Below, piece after piece: positions 47,236-47,961 of a DNA stretch of 47,961 nt. The first letter of the stretch is position 1; each line of letters begins with the position of its first letter. The notes under the pieces were generated by a model. The model saw nothing but the letters and a program-made list of their open reading frames with translations, was not told the DNA's origin and did not search any database. This stretch comes from a virus. The position numbers and the translations under genes were made by a program. The stretch is taken from the IMG/VR virus record IMGVR_UViG_3300042292_000587, positions 1 to 47,961 of that record; one strand, given 5' to 3'.

Positions 47236-47961
47236 TTACGCCTCCCCTTCCAAAGGATCGTACTCGTGTTCCGAAATCCCGCTGTTGCCGTGCCCCAAGC
47301 TTTCCTGGACGTCTGCGGGTGCAGCCTCGTGAGCGTAGGTGAGGGCCAGAGCGTCGGCAACGTCGGGGCTGCACCCGAGGCGCTTCTTCAGATCGTCCTT
47401 GCTCTCCAGGGTGATGCGGCCGAGTTTGTAGATGCCATACTCCCGCTGCGTGAGCTGCTCGTGCAGGGCGTTGCCCGTCGATCCAGCGCCTTGAGACGTC
47501 GGCAGGCACAGGCGCGTCTTGAGCGCTTCGCGAATTTTACCGTACAGCTCGTCGACCTTGTACCGATAACTGTTCTTGTCGATTGGGTTCGACCCGAACT
47601 GGATTTCGTGAACCGGGTAGCCGAGCGAGCGCAGGTGGTCGACAACGCCGCCTCCGTATCCGCCGCCACCGTCGATGTTGATCGCCCCGACCTTCAGCCC
47701 GAGCCCTCGGAAATAGCGCACCAGTTCGATGACCTTGCCTGCGATTTGGATCGTATCTGCCCCATTCATGCGCGTGATGGGCCAGGACCGGGCGTCCATG
47801 CCTTGCCGGGGATAGATGACGCTGTCGTCATCGCCAAAGCGCGCCACGTCCACGCCGATCGTTACGGTGTCTCGGTTGGTCTTGGGAAGCGCCCGACGCG
47901 ACGCTTCTTCTACCAGCTCGGTCGAGATGAACTGCGTCGACGCCTGCGAAGGGAACTGGCC
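47236..47961 (-). CDS. terL: Terminase large subunit, C-terminal (nuclease) part; continues at left end
   Basis: Codons 297-528 of the gene whose start is at 888. GVDVARFGDDDSVIY carries the first Asp of the RNase H-like nuclease, INIDGGGGYGGGVVDHL the second acidic residue region, and DVADALALTYAHEA the third Asp. The nuclease cuts concatemers during packaging. The stop at 47236 precedes the gp13-like gene. Bases 47932-47961 duplicate 1-30. Confidence 0.94.
   Translation of the reverse strand, partial: GQFPSQASTQFISTELVEEASRRALPKTNRDTVTIGVDVARFGDDDSVIYPRQGMDARSWPITRMNGADTIQIAGKVIELVRYFRGLGLKVGAINIDGGGGYGGGVVDHLRSLGYPVHEIQFGSNPIDKNSYRYKVDELYGKIREALKTRLCLPTSQGAGSTGNALHEQLTQREYGIYKLGRITLESKDDLKKRLGCSPDVADALALTYAHEAAPADVQESLGHGNSGISEHEYDPLEGEA
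47932..47961. repeat. Right copy of 30-bp terminal direct repeat
   Basis: Identical to bases 1-30; removing one copy restores the TerL frame. Confidence 0.95.

Noticed and set aside
46541-47509. A 322-codon leftward ORF over the gp13-like gene and TerL
   Set aside because: Only the final 71 codons from ATG 46756 look like a protein; the upstream part overlaps two better-supported genes.
27400-47961. Diversity-generating retroelement, expected by analogy with BPP-1
   Set aside because: No reverse transcriptase gene and no template/variable repeat pair were seen, although the head module is BPP-1-like.
1-47961. CRISPR array, tRNA genes, integrase and CI-like repressor
   Set aside because: No regularly spaced identical repeats with unique spacers of CRISPR size, no convincing tRNA cloverleaf, and no integrase or repressor signature were seen on reading; the 6.9-7.1 kb repeats are too short and too close for CRISPR.

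Overview
The window is almost certainly the complete, circularly closed genome of a tailed phage with a short (podovirus-type) tail. The first and last 30 bases are identical. The large terminase gene runs off the left end and continues in frame from the right end, so the unique circle is about 47,931 bp. Base composition is GC-rich, signals are sigma70-like (TTGACA/TATAAT), and the 3-TM holin and Lar-type protein fit a phage of a Gram-negative host, probably a pseudomonadote; the host cannot be named from sequence alone. The head module (portal, Bbp19-like protein, scaffold, capsid, Bbp16-like protein) resembles Bordetella phage BPP-1, but there is no diversity-generating retroelement. No integrase, excisionase or recognisable repressor was found, so lysis/lysogeny status is open.

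Layout. One long leftward late operon starts at a sigma70-like promoter near 3.65 kb. It reads TerS, a putative virion surface protein, a kinase-like protein and TerL (across the ends), then from 47.2 kb down to 27.4 kb: portal, scaffold, capsid, tail adaptor, tail protein, internal virion proteins, a 1740-residue ejection-type protein, T7-like tail fibre, two holin candidates and endolysin. A regulatory gap at 3.54-4.32 kb separates it from the rightward early region. From 4.3 to 11.4 kb lie many small, tightly packed genes of mostly unknown function. A 415-bp non-coding interval at 6.81-7.22 kb inside this region holds an ordered array of TCGTGATAC repeats. A leftward island (11.4-13.6 kb) carries a primase-polymerase/helicase. 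From 13.8 to 27.4 kb rightward genes encode replication and nucleotide functions: SNF2-type helicase, DUF2800 nuclease, DUF2815 ssDNA-binding protein, HD phosphohydrolase, family A DNA polymerase with proofreading, a Hjc-like nuclease, an HTH-metallophosphoesterase, an acetyltransferase and a DUF5664 nucleotide hydrolase.

The most unusual feature is regulatory. A 16-bp palindrome, GGNATNAYRTNATNCC, occurs at 12 places around the circle, at promoters, convergent gene ends, start codons and inside genes. Its half-site resembles the TCGTGATAC repeat of the 53-bp-periodic array at 6.93-7.11 kb. Together they suggest a phage-wide binding system (operator/stoperator-like, partition-like or replication-related) whose protein is not identified. 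Early genes also show several in-frame tandem duplications, the largest 129 bp.
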